This document shows, piece after piece, positions 1 to 5,570 of a stretch of 8,416 bases of DNA; the first letter of the stretch is position 1; each line of letters starts with the position of its first letter. Both the position numbers and the translations under genes were made by a program. Where the stretch lies: positions 1 through 8,416 of the forward strand of contig JAOPYS010000401.1 in the NCBI GenBank assembly GCA_025964465.1, given 5' to 3'. This DNA comes from Thermoleophilia bacterium (GTDB lineage Bacteria > Actinomycetota > Thermoleophilia > Gaiellales > SKUG01). The notes beneath the pieces were generated by a model that did not search any database, was not told the origin of the DNA, and saw nothing but the letters and a program-made list of their open reading frames with translations.

Positions 1-1
1 C

Positions 2-1123
2 ACGGCCCGTGCGCTGCGGCTGACCGAACCGCTCGCGGCTGGTCGGCTCGCCCTGCTCCTCGCTCGCCACGCCTCCGTCGAGGGGACCGGGTGCGATCGC
101 CTGGTCGGTGACCTCGCGCGCGTGCTCGCCACGTCCTCCTCCCCGTGGGCCGAACTCGGCGCAGCCGAGCTCGCGGCCCACGACGCACACGACGCCGATG
201 CGCTGCGCGCGTGCGCCGCACGCTGGCGCGCAGCCGGGTTCGTCCTCGACGCGGCCCGCGTGGACCACGCCGCCGTGCGCACGGAGATGCGCGCGCGCCG
301 TCGTGACGTGCACACCGACACGATGCTCGGCCTCGTTGCAGAGTTCGGCCGCGCAGGGGCCCGCGCCGATGCCGACCGCGTCGCCCGCGCCCTGCGCGGC
401 AGCTCCCGCCACTCCGTCGCGGGCCACCAGGCCGCGCTCGTGGCGCTTCGCAGCCCGCTCCTCGTCGGCCTCTCCGACGAGGCGCGGCGGGAGATCGCCC
501 GTGCCTGCACCTGCACCAGCCTGCGTCGCGGCCAGTCGCTCGCCGGGGCCGGCACCAGCTGGTCCGGTGACGGCCTGCTGCTCGTGGTGGCGGGCCGCGT
601 ACGCCTCTCCTCCACCGCGCCCTCGGGCAAGGTGCTCGCCGTGGACGTGCTCGACCCGGGCGCTGTCTGGGGCGCAGACCTGCGCGACGACGCGCTGGAC
701 GCTCCGCTCGAGGCGACGGCGACCGAGGCGAGCGAGGTCGCGGTCCTGCAGCGCGCCACGCTCGAGGCGCTCGTGGACCGCCACCCCCAGCTCGGCCTCA
801 ACCTCTCGCGCGTGCTCGCCGACGGGCTCGTCCGGGCCCGCACGATGTCGCAGCAGCTCGCGTACTGGTCGGTCGAGGACCGCTTCTCCTCCCTCCTGCT
901 GGACTTCGACGCGCGCTACGGCGAGACGGGCGCGGACGGGTCGCGCCGGCTGGGCAAGCGCTTCGCCCAGGGCGAGCTGGCCGAGCTGATCGGCACGCGC
1001 CGCGAGACGGTCAACCAGCTGCTCGTCGAGCTCCGGCGGCACGGCATCGTGACGACCGACGACGACCAGCACCTCGTCATCACCGACGAGACCATGCTGC
1101 GGGCCCGGGTCGCAGGCCGCTGA
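2..1123 (+). CDS. Crp/Fnr-family transcriptional regulator with N-terminal helical extension (5' partial)
   Basis: The product is a probable DNA-binding regulator. Counting residues from the in-frame GTG at 122, a cyclic-nucleotide-binding-like beta-roll covers about 108-225 (cues GLLLVVAGRVRLS and AVWGAD). A long helix follows at about 225-262, then a Crp-type winged helix at about 280-312 (QGELAELIGTRRETVNQLL, with TRRETV starting the recognition helix). The C-terminus and TGA stop are intact. The frame has no stop back to base 2, and the translation upstream of 122 (RALRLTEPLAAGRLALLLAR) keeps the same Ala/Arg/Leu helical pattern as residues 1-95. I therefore call the gene 5'-truncated by the window instead of starting it at GTG 122. 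The N-terminal part resembles the helical repeat tails of LuxR- or cyclase-associated ATPases, which is inference only. The sensor roll lacks the usual phosphate-binding cassette (no E...RSA), and no Fnr-type Cys cluster is visible, so cAMP or Fe-S sensing is not supported. Family call firm; start and ligand unknown. Confidence 0.83.
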   Translation, partial: TARALRLTEPLAAGRLALLLARHASVEGTGCDRLVGDLARVLATSSSPWAELGAAELAAHDAHDADALRACAARWRAAGFVLDAARVDHAAVRTEMRARRRDVHTDTMLGLVAEFGRAGARADADRVARALRGSSRHSVAGHQAALVALRSPLLVGLSDEARREIARACTCTSLRRGQSLAGAGTSWSGDGLLLVVAGRVRLSSTAPSGKVLAVDVLDPGAVWGADLRDDALDAPLEATATEASEVAVLQRATLEALVDRHPQLGLNLSRVLADGLVRARTMSQQLAYWSVEDRFSSLLLDFDARYGETGADGSRRLGKRFAQGELAELIGTRRETVNQLLVELRRHGIVTTDDDQHLVITDETMLRARVAGR

Positions 1124-1144
1124 CCCTCGGCGCCGCACGCGGGC

Positions 1145-1162
1145 CAGTGCGCCAGCGCACTG
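1145..1162. promoter_or_regulatory. 18-bp palindrome with Crp/Fnr-operator spacing
   Basis: CAGTGCGCCAGCGCACTG has 8-bp perfect arms around a 2-base centre. Inside it, AGTGC-N6-GCACT (1146-1161) puts GTG and CAC at exactly the positions they hold in the Crp consensus TGTGA-N6-TCACA. It starts 21 bases after the Crp-like gene's stop and ends 32 bases before a possible ATG at 1195. It may be an operator for the regulator encoded next door. It could also form a 7-bp stem with a 4-base loop, but no T-run follows, so a classic intrinsic terminator is unlikely. Confidence 0.45.
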
Positions 1163-1194
1163 CACGGTCCCGTCGATCGCGGGATACAGGAGGC

Positions 1195-1446
1195 ATGGAA
1201 CGCCTCCCCGTACGTGTCACGCTCGAGGTCCTCGGACCCGCCCTCGACCCCTACCGGACCGCAGCCTCGGCGAGGCTGCCCCCCTGCGACCGGGGCGTCG
1301 CGGCCGACCGACCCCGCAGCGCTCGCGCGGCTGGACCCATCACCGCAGTGGTGCTGTCACTCGGGCTCGCGCCCCTCGTGCCCGCAGGCCGGCTCCACCT
1401 GCCCTTCGCGGGCGTCTGGTCGAACGCCACCTCGCGACCCGACTGA
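1195..1446 (+). CDS. Possible small hypothetical protein (83 aa)
   Basis: I do not recognise this ORF. An AGGAGG (1188-1193) lies directly before the ATG, but with only one base between them, which is shorter than normal for efficient initiation. Third positions are mostly G or C (about 70 of 83 codons), as in the neighbours, although in DNA this GC-rich that is weak evidence. The product would be small and basic in its middle, with one hydrophobic stretch (PITAVVLSLGLAPLVPAG, residues about 48-65) that could be a short membrane segment or chance. It has no family motif. It may be non-coding, with 1124-1565 being simply a long intergenic region. Low certainty. Confidence 0.25.
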   Translation: MERLPVRVTLEVLGPALDPYRTAASARLPPCDRGVAADRPRSARAAGPITAVVLSLGLAPLVPAGRLHLPFAGVWSNATSRPD

Positions 1447-1475
1447 CCGCCCTTCGACGTCCGCCTGTGGTCCAG

Positions 1476-1487
1476 CGCACACGTGCG
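1476..1487. repeat. Inverted repeat CGCAC-AC-GTGCG
   Basis: There are 5-bp arms around a 2-base centre, 78 bases before the ATG at 1566. It is the first of several closely spaced dyads upstream of the hypothetical gene. It is short enough to arise by chance in GC-rich DNA, so it is recorded mainly as part of the cluster. Confidence 0.3.
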
Positions 1488-1489
1488 GC

Positions 1490-1508
1490 GTCGCACCTGC
1501 GACCTGCG
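1490..1508. promoter_or_regulatory. Dyad GTCGCA-CC-TGCGAC overlapping tandem ACCTGCG repeats
   Basis: A perfect 14-bp dyad with 6-bp arms spans 1490-1503. The heptamer ACCTGCG occurs twice back to back at 1495-1501 and 1502-1508, so the second copy overlaps the dyad's right arm. It lies about 60 bases upstream of the ATG at 1566, within operator range for that gene. No regulator can be named. Confidence 0.35.
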
Positions 1509-1554
1509 GTACGACGATCCGGCGAACGTTCCCCGCCCCGGGGAGCGCACGTCC

Positions 1555-1560
1555 GGGGGA
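1555..1560 (+). promoter_or_regulatory. Ribosome binding site for the 133-aa gene
   Basis: GGGGGA sits 5 bases before the ATG at 1566. This purine run decides the start: the frame continues upstream to about 1467, but earlier in-frame GTG codons lack a comparable site. Confidence 0.5.
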
Positions 1561-1565
1561 CCACC

Positions 1566-1967
1566 ATGAACGCACTGCCAGCAACGCTCAGGATCGTCGG
1601 CACGGGAACCCACCACGGTCGCGAGGCCCTGCTCCTGGCGGACCTGGCCCACGCCACGCCCCTCACGCACGGCGGCCCGCTCGCGCACACCAGCCTCTCC
1701 CCCGCGCAGCAGGCCAGCACGCTCAGCGGCCATCTGGGCACTGCCATCGGCATCCTGGACGACGGCGGAGGGCAGATCGCGCCGCTGCGCATGCTCAGCC
1801 GGTTCGGCGACGAATTCCGCGCGACCGGGGCGTCGGTCAGCCTGCCGCACGGCCACTCGCTGCTGGATCCGTTCCCGGGGTTCCGGCTCCGGCCGTCCGC
1901 GGACTCCGGGCTGACGAGCATCGTCCAGTACGCCGCGACCCAGCGCCTCCCGATCGCGCGGCCCTAG
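1566..1967 (+). CDS. Hypothetical protein, 133 aa, family not recognised
   Basis: The ATG is preceded by a plausible Shine-Dalgarno run, and codon third positions are overwhelmingly G or C, matching the surrounding genes. The product opens with a possible beta-strand and turn (TLRIVGTGTHHGREALLLADLA), followed by a His/Thr-rich turn, a polar helix-prone stretch (SPAQQASTLSGHLGTA, about residues 45-60) and the segment GILDDGGGQIAPL. The C-terminal half is Gly/Pro/Leu-rich. There is no signal peptide, membrane helix or Cys, so it should be a small soluble cytoplasmic protein. It stands alone between repeat-rich upstream DNA and the 3' end of uvrB, which converges on it 15 bases away, so it is probably monocistronic. 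I cannot assign a function. It could be lineage-restricted. Confidence 0.6.
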   Translation: MNALPATLRIVGTGTHHGREALLLADLAHATPLTHGGPLAHTSLSPAQQASTLSGHLGTAIGILDDGGGQIAPLRMLSRFGDEFRATGASVSLPHGHSLLDPFPGFRLRPSADSGLTSIVQYAATQRLPIARP

Positions 1968-1982
1968 CCCGAGGCGCCGTCG

Positions 1983-4088
1983 TCACGCGCCGGCGGCCGC
2001 CAGCTTCCGGATCGCGTCGCGCAGCTTCGCGGCCTCCTCGAAGTGCAGGGCCTCGGCGGCGGCCATCATCCGCTCCTCGAGGTCGATCATCGTGCGGCGA
2101 CGCTCCTCGTCGCTCATCGTGTTGATCGCCGTGTTGCCCGCCTTGCGCACGCGCCCGCCGGTGCCGCCGCCGCCCGGACCCTCCGGCACCGTCGTGCGGG
2201 CCAGCGCACCGCGCTTGACCGAGCCGGCGCTCGTGCCCATGAGGATGCCCTTGCCCTTGGTGTCGACGCCCATCTGCACGCTCGACGTGTCGAGCGACAG
2301 GAATTCGGCGATGTCACTGACACCCTTGTTCACGGACGTCGCCGTGATGCCGTGCAGCTCGTTGTAGGCGACCTGCTTCTCCCGCCGTCGATCGGTCTCC
2401 TCGATCGCCTCCGCCATGGAGCGCGTGGTGCGGTCCGCGTACATGAGCACGCGCCCCTTGACGTTGCGCGCCGCGCGCCCGATCGTCTGGATGAGCGCCG
2501 TGCGCCCGCGCAGGAAGCCCTCCTTGTCCGCGTCGAGGATGGCCACGAGCTCGACCTCGGGAAGGTCCAGGCCCTCGCGAAGCAGGTTGACGCCGACGAG
2601 GATGTCGAACTCGCCCAGCCGCAGCCCGCGGATGACCTGGATGCGCTCGAGCGTGTCGATCTCCGAGTGCAGGTAGCGCACCTTGAACCCGCTCTCGAGC
2701 AGGTAGTCGGTGAGGTCCTCCGCCATCTTCTTGGTCAGCGTCGTCACCAGCACGCGCGCCCCACCGTCGACCACCCCGCGCGCCTCGTTCATGAGGTTGT
2801 CCATCTGGTGCGCGGTCGGGCGGATCTCGATCGGCGGGTCGATGAGGCCCGTCGGGCGGATGACCTGCTCGGCGATGTGCGCCGAGTGCTCGAACTCGAA
2901 CGGTCCCGGTGTCGCCGAGACGAAGACCGCCTGGCCGATCGTGTCGAGGAACTCGTCGAAGCGCAGCGGCCGGTTGTCCATGGCGCTCGGCAGTCGGAAC
3001 CCGAAGTCGACGAGCGTCTCCTTGCGGGAGCGGTCGCCCGCCGCCATCGCCCCCACCTGCGGGATCGAGTTGTGGCTCTCGTCCATGAGCATGAGGAAGT
3101 CGTCGGGGAAGAAGCTCAGCAGCGTGTTGGGCTGCTCGCCCGGCATGCGCCCGTCGAACCAGCGCGAGTAGTTCTCGATGCCGTTGCAGAAGCCGACGTG
3201 CTGGAGCATCTCCAGGTCGTACTCGGTGCGCTGCTGCAGCCGGTGGCTCTCGAGCAGCTTACCGGCCTCGTCCAGCTCCTGCACCCGGTGCACCATCTCG
3301 TTGCGGATGCCCTCGATGATCACGTCCAGCTGGTCCTGCTCCGCGACGTAGTGCGACGCGGGGTAGATGGCCAGGTGACCGAGCTCGGCACTCACCTCGC
3401 CGAGCAGCGGGTCGAAGCGGACGATGCTCTCGATCTCGTCGCCGAAGAACTGCACGCGATAGGCGTTCTCCTCCGACGCGGGCTGCACCTCGAGCGAGTC
3501 GCCGCGCACCCGGAAGTTGCCGCGCGCGAGCACCGCGTCGTTGCGCTGGTACTGGATCGCGATGAGCTTGCGCAGCACCTCGTCGCGGTCCATCTCCTCC
3601 CCCTGCGTGAGGATGAGCGAGTTGCGGCGGTACGTGTCGGGTGAACCGAGGCCGAAGATGCAACTCACGGACGCCACCACGAGCGTGTCGCGCCGGGCCA
3701 GCAGCGCGCTCGTCGCCGCGTGGCGCAGCCGGTCGATGTCGTCGTTGACCGACGAGTCCTTCTCGATGTACAGGTCGCTCGAGGGGACGTAGGCCTCGGG
3801 CTGGTAGTAGTCGTAGTAGGAGACGAAGTACTCCACCGCGTTCTCGGGGAAGAACTCGCGGAATTCGTTGCACAGCTGCGCGGCCAGTGTCTTGTTGTGC
3901 GCCAGCACGAGGGTGGGCCGCTGCACCGCCTCGACGAGCTTGGCCATCGTGAAGGTCTTGCCGGTGCCGGTCGCCCCGAGCAGGGTCTGCATCCGGTCGC
4001 CGCGCTGCACGCCGGCCACGAGTTCGGCGATCGCGGTCGGCTGGTCGCCCATGGGCTCGAAACTGCTGTGGACGCGAAACGGCGGCAT
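1983..4088 (-). CDS. uvrB: UvrABC system protein B (excision nuclease helicase subunit)
   Basis: UvrB receives damaged DNA from UvrA, inserts a beta-hairpin between the strands to verify the lesion, and recruits UvrC for the dual incision of nucleotide excision repair. All landmarks are present in the 701 residues: Walker A GATGTGKT (38-45), the aromatic hairpin YYDYYQPEAYVPSSDLY (91-107), DESH Walker B (336-339), SATPG (391-395), the motif V region NLLREGLDLPEVE (501-513), motif VI QTIGRAARN (534-542), and a C-terminal UVR motif for UvrC contact (about 663-698, LEERM...FEEAAKLRD). It is slightly longer than the roughly 670 residues usual for the family. The extra length lies in a Gly-rich basic linker at about 605-655, between the helicase core and the UVR motif. 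The start MPPFRVHSSFEPMGDQP matches the family's conserved N-terminus, and the -10 box fits a leaderless mRNA. It is divergent from the pilin operon and convergent with the 133-aa gene. Confidence 0.98.
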   Translation of the reverse strand: MPPFRVHSSFEPMGDQPTAIAELVAGVQRGDRMQTLLGATGTGKTFTMAKLVEAVQRPTLVLAHNKTLAAQLCNEFREFFPENAVEYFVSYYDYYQPEAYVPSSDLYIEKDSSVNDDIDRLRHAATSALLARRDTLVVASVSCIFGLGSPDTYRRNSLILTQGEEMDRDEVLRKLIAIQYQRNDAVLARGNFRVRGDSLEVQPASEENAYRVQFFGDEIESIVRFDPLLGEVSAELGHLAIYPASHYVAEQDQLDVIIEGIRNEMVHRVQELDEAGKLLESHRLQQRTEYDLEMLQHVGFCNGIENYSRWFDGRMPGEQPNTLLSFFPDDFLMLMDESHNSIPQVGAMAAGDRSRKETLVDFGFRLPSAMDNRPLRFDEFLDTIGQAVFVSATPGPFEFEHSAHIAEQVIRPTGLIDPPIEIRPTAHQMDNLMNEARGVVDGGARVLVTTLTKKMAEDLTDYLLESGFKVRYLHSEIDTLERIQVIRGLRLGEFDILVGVNLLREGLDLPEVELVAILDADKEGFLRGRTALIQTIGRAARNVKGRVLMYADRTTRSMAEAIEETDRRREKQVAYNELHGITATSVNKGVSDIAEFLSLDTSSVQMGVDTKGKGILMGTSAGSVKRGALARTTVPEGPGGGGTGGRVRKAGNTAINTMSDEERRRTMIDLEERMMAAAEALHFEEAAKLRDAIRKLAAAGA

Positions 4089-4094
4089 GGACGC

Positions 4095-4100
4095 ATTCTA
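4095..4100 (-). promoter_or_regulatory. -10 box of uvrB (TAGAAT), predicted leaderless start
   Basis: Read on the minus strand, TAGAAT matches TATAAT at five of six positions. With standard spacing, +1 falls on base 4088, the A of the uvrB ATG, leaving no room for a Shine-Dalgarno site. This agrees with the lack of any purine-rich site in the six bases between box and ATG. At 17-bp spacing the -35 hexamer would be TTCCGA, a weak match lying inside the upstream half of the inverted repeat. Confidence 0.5.
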
Positions 4101-4101
4101 G

Positions 4102-4124
4102 GTTCCGGTGTCAACTTTCGGAAC
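4102..4124. promoter_or_regulatory. Inverted repeat GTTCCG-N11-CGGAAC over the uvrB promoter
   Basis: Perfect 6-bp arms are separated by 11 bases. One arm lies just upstream of the uvrB -10 box and the other covers the expected -35 position, so a bound protein would directly control uvrB. It could also affect the divergent pilin operon, whose first possible starts lie at 4108-4183. The layout (GTTC outward, GAAC downstream) does not match the Gram-positive LexA box CGAAC-N4-GTTCG nor the alphaproteobacterial GTTC-N7-GTTC, so the factor cannot be named. Confidence 0.45.
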
Positions 4125-4164
4125 GACCATGCCGATGGAGGAAGGTGCGCGCCCCCCACGAGGC

Positions 4165-4761
4165 ATGCGCACGCCCACCCACATGTCCGACCTGCCCACC
4201 CCACCGGCCCCACACCGGACGGCGCACCGACCCGTGCAGCCGCTCCCCTGCGTGCCTGCGCGCGCCCCGCGCGAGGCTGCGTTCAGCCTCGTCGAGCTGA
4301 TCGTGGTGATGCTGATCCTCGGCATCATCGGGGCGATCGCGGTGGTGTCCAGCGGCTCGAGCCACCGCAACGGGGCGTTGGTGCAGGCCCGCTCGGCGGC
4401 CCGCACGCTCGGTGAGGGCGTTGAGCAGTTCCAGCGCGACCACGGCGGTCGCGTGCCGCGTGCTCCCGGAACGACCGACTGGAACCCCGAGGGCACGTCC
4501 CCCGTCGACATCGCCAATGGCGCGAAGGCGTACATCAAGCCGGGGGCGCTCGAGCCCATCACGGACGGCAAGGTTGCATTCGGCCTTCGTCCCGCCTCCA
4601 CCGCGAACGCCAGCATCGACTACCGCCCCGGTCCCGTCACGGCGGGCTCCTACGCGTTCGTCGTCAAGGTCAGGCGCAACGGCTCCCTGCAGCCCGAGTG
4701 CTACGTCAGCAACATCGACCGACCCGGCAGCCTCGCCGAGGGAGCCACGAGGGCATGCTGA
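4165..4761 (+). CDS. Type IV minor pilin / pseudopilin, GspH-PilA-like
   Basis: This is a membrane-inserted prepilin, expected to be cleaved by prepilin peptidase and assembled into a type IV pilus or pseudopilus. The class III signal is REAA|FSLVEL, with Phe+1 and Glu+5 at residues 40 and 44. An uninterrupted hydrophobic helix follows (LIVVMLILGIIGAIAVV, about 45-61), then an amphipathic extension (ALVQARSAARTLGEGVEQFQRD) as in the pilin spine helix. The globular part is short, with two late cysteines (179 and the terminal 198) that could close a D-region-like disulphide loop. Position -1 is Ala, not the usual Gly. The start is uncertain. ATG 4165 follows GAGG with one base between, a layout also seen at the next gene, but gives a long 39-residue leader. 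Alternatives in frame are GTG 4108, ATG 4129, 4135 and 4183, GTG 4234 (16-residue leader) and GTG 4252. It is first in the four-gene operon and overlaps the next gene by 7 bases. Confidence 0.88.
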   Translation: MRTPTHMSDLPTPPAPHRTAHRPVQPLPCVPARAPREAAFSLVELIVVMLILGIIGAIAVVSSGSSHRNGALVQARSAARTLGEGVEQFQRDHGGRVPRAPGTTDWNPEGTSPVDIANGAKAYIKPGALEPITDGKVAFGLRPASTANASIDYRPGPVTAGSYAFVVKVRRNGSLQPECYVSNIDRPGSLAEGATRAC

Positions 4762-5570
4762 CGCCCACGCGACAGGCGCGGCGCGCCGAAGGTGCCTTCA
4801 CGCTCATCGAGCTCGTGGTGGCGATGATCCTGCTCGTCATCGTGTTCGCGGGCGTGGTCTACGCCGTCGTCGGGCTCGGTCGTGGCAACAGCGACGCCAT
4901 GACCAATCGCAAGGCCCAGCGCCAGGCACTCGACGCGATGGAGGTGATGCGCCACGACATCGCGGCGGCCCGCTCCCCCGCGATGGACCAGTGGGACAGC
5001 CGGCGCGAGGACCTGCGCGAGCTCATCTACTTCCGCACCGACCAGGGGGGCACTTCGCTCTCACGCACCTCCTGTGGCGGGCTCGCCTACGTGAAGTGCA
5101 TCCAGGACATCACGAAGGCCACGCCCACCGAGCTGTGGTTCCGAGCCGACGTGGATGCAGCCAACCGCGGGTCCGAGTGCGTCGGCTTCCAGGTGGTCGC
5201 CGGTGGTCTCGACCGGATCCTCGCGACCGGCACGAACGCCTGGCAGCAGTGCGGAGGGGGCGCAGGCACTCGCACGCACCTGATCCAGGCAGGCAGCCTC
5301 AAGTCGACGAAGGTGTTCGGCTACACGCTCCGGTACTACCCCGGAATGCCGGCGAAGGGCATCGCCGATCCCACCAAGTGCATCACGCAGCAGCTGACGA
5401 ACCGGACCCTCTCCGCCGGGCAGCTCAACCTCGTCACCAACGTCTCCATCGACCTGTCCGGCATCACGTCGGAGCGCAACGAGTCAGCCGACGCGGGCCT
5501 GCGCACCGCAGCCCAGATCACGAGCAGGACCGGCGGCGACTACGCCTACGCGACGGGGTGCAGCTACTGA
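4755..5570 (+). CDS. Type IV minor pilin, PilW/GspJ-like
   Basis: This is the second prepilin of the operon, 271 residues. The leader is 14 residues and basic, ending AEGA|FTLIEL, with Glu+5 at residue 19 and a hydrophobic helix to about 40 (VVAMILLVIVFAGVVYAVVG). Residues about 49-72 continue as an amphipathic helix (KAQRQALDAMEVMRHDIAAA), the usual pattern of PilW/GspJ subunits, which also share this larger size. The ectodomain carries six cysteines (107, 115, 142, 166, 209, 269), enough for three disulphides. It ends with a strand reading VTNVSIDLSGI and the tail TAAQITSRTGGDYAYATGCSY, resembling the C-termini of PilW-like proteins in this phylum. ATG 4755 overlaps the previous gene's TGA as ATGCTGA, implying translational coupling, and its own TGA shares a base with the next ATG. 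PilW versus GspJ cannot be separated by eye. Confidence 0.88.
   Translation: MLTPTRQARRAEGAFTLIELVVAMILLVIVFAGVVYAVVGLGRGNSDAMTNRKAQRQALDAMEVMRHDIAAARSPAMDQWDSRREDLRELIYFRTDQGGTSLSRTSCGGLAYVKCIQDITKATPTELWFRADVDAANRGSECVGFQVVAGGLDRILATGTNAWQQCGGGAGTRTHLIQAGSLKSTKVFGYTLRYYPGMPAKGIADPTKCITQQLTNRTLSAGQLNLVTNVSIDLSGITSERNESADAGLRTAAQITSRTGGDYAYATGCSY

Larger units (their letters stand above)
1124..1565. other. Long intergenic region, mostly regulatory-looking
   Basis: No well-supported gene occupies these 442 bases between the Crp-like regulator and the 133-aa gene. They contain the 1145-1162 palindrome, the doubtful small ORF at 1195-1446, and a run of short inverted and direct repeats from 1476 to 1543. 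Minus-strand ORFs crossing this region have Arg/Ser/Gly-rich, low-complexity translations and look like composition shadows. No clear -35/-10 pair, tRNA or T-tailed terminator was seen. Confidence 0.55.

Noticed and set aside
1145..1170. Intrinsic terminator after the Crp-like gene
   Set aside because: The hairpin is only 7-8 bp and is followed by CACGGTCCCG with no T-run on either strand.
1251..1921. Overlapping minus-strand frames opposite the 133-aa gene and its upstream region
   Set aside because: Two frames compete with each other, neither has a ribosome binding site or recognisable motif, and both are rich in Arg, Gly and Ser as expected of shadow frames.
1958..1998. Bidirectional terminator between the 133-aa gene and uvrB
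   Set aside because: GCGGCC and GGCCGC arms can pair, but the spacing is wide, no T-run exists and such short matches are common in this GC content.
2043..3644. 533-codon open frame on the plus strand inside uvrB
   Set aside because: It lies antisense to a fully conserved uvrB, and its translation is a monotone of Arg, His, Val, Asp and Leu, typical of the complement of a GC-rich gene.
4108..4117. Perfect TTGACA (minus strand) near uvrB taken as its -35 box
   Set aside because: It lies only 8 bases from the TAGAAT box, too short for sigma70-type spacing, and no -10 box occurs 16-18 bases downstream of it before the coding sequence.
4095..4117. RecA-independent (PafBC-type) DNA damage promoter motif at uvrB
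   Set aside because: TTGACACCG resembles TTGTCRGTG at six of nine positions, but the distance to TANNNT is 5 bases instead of the expected 8, so the match is not convincing.
4412..5569. Upstream extension of the PilX-like frame to 4412
   Set aside because: This stretch overlaps the first two pilin genes in another frame and translates as Arg/Pro/Ala/His-rich low-complexity sequence. The real protein character begins at MAASPNH after the TGATG junction at 5570.
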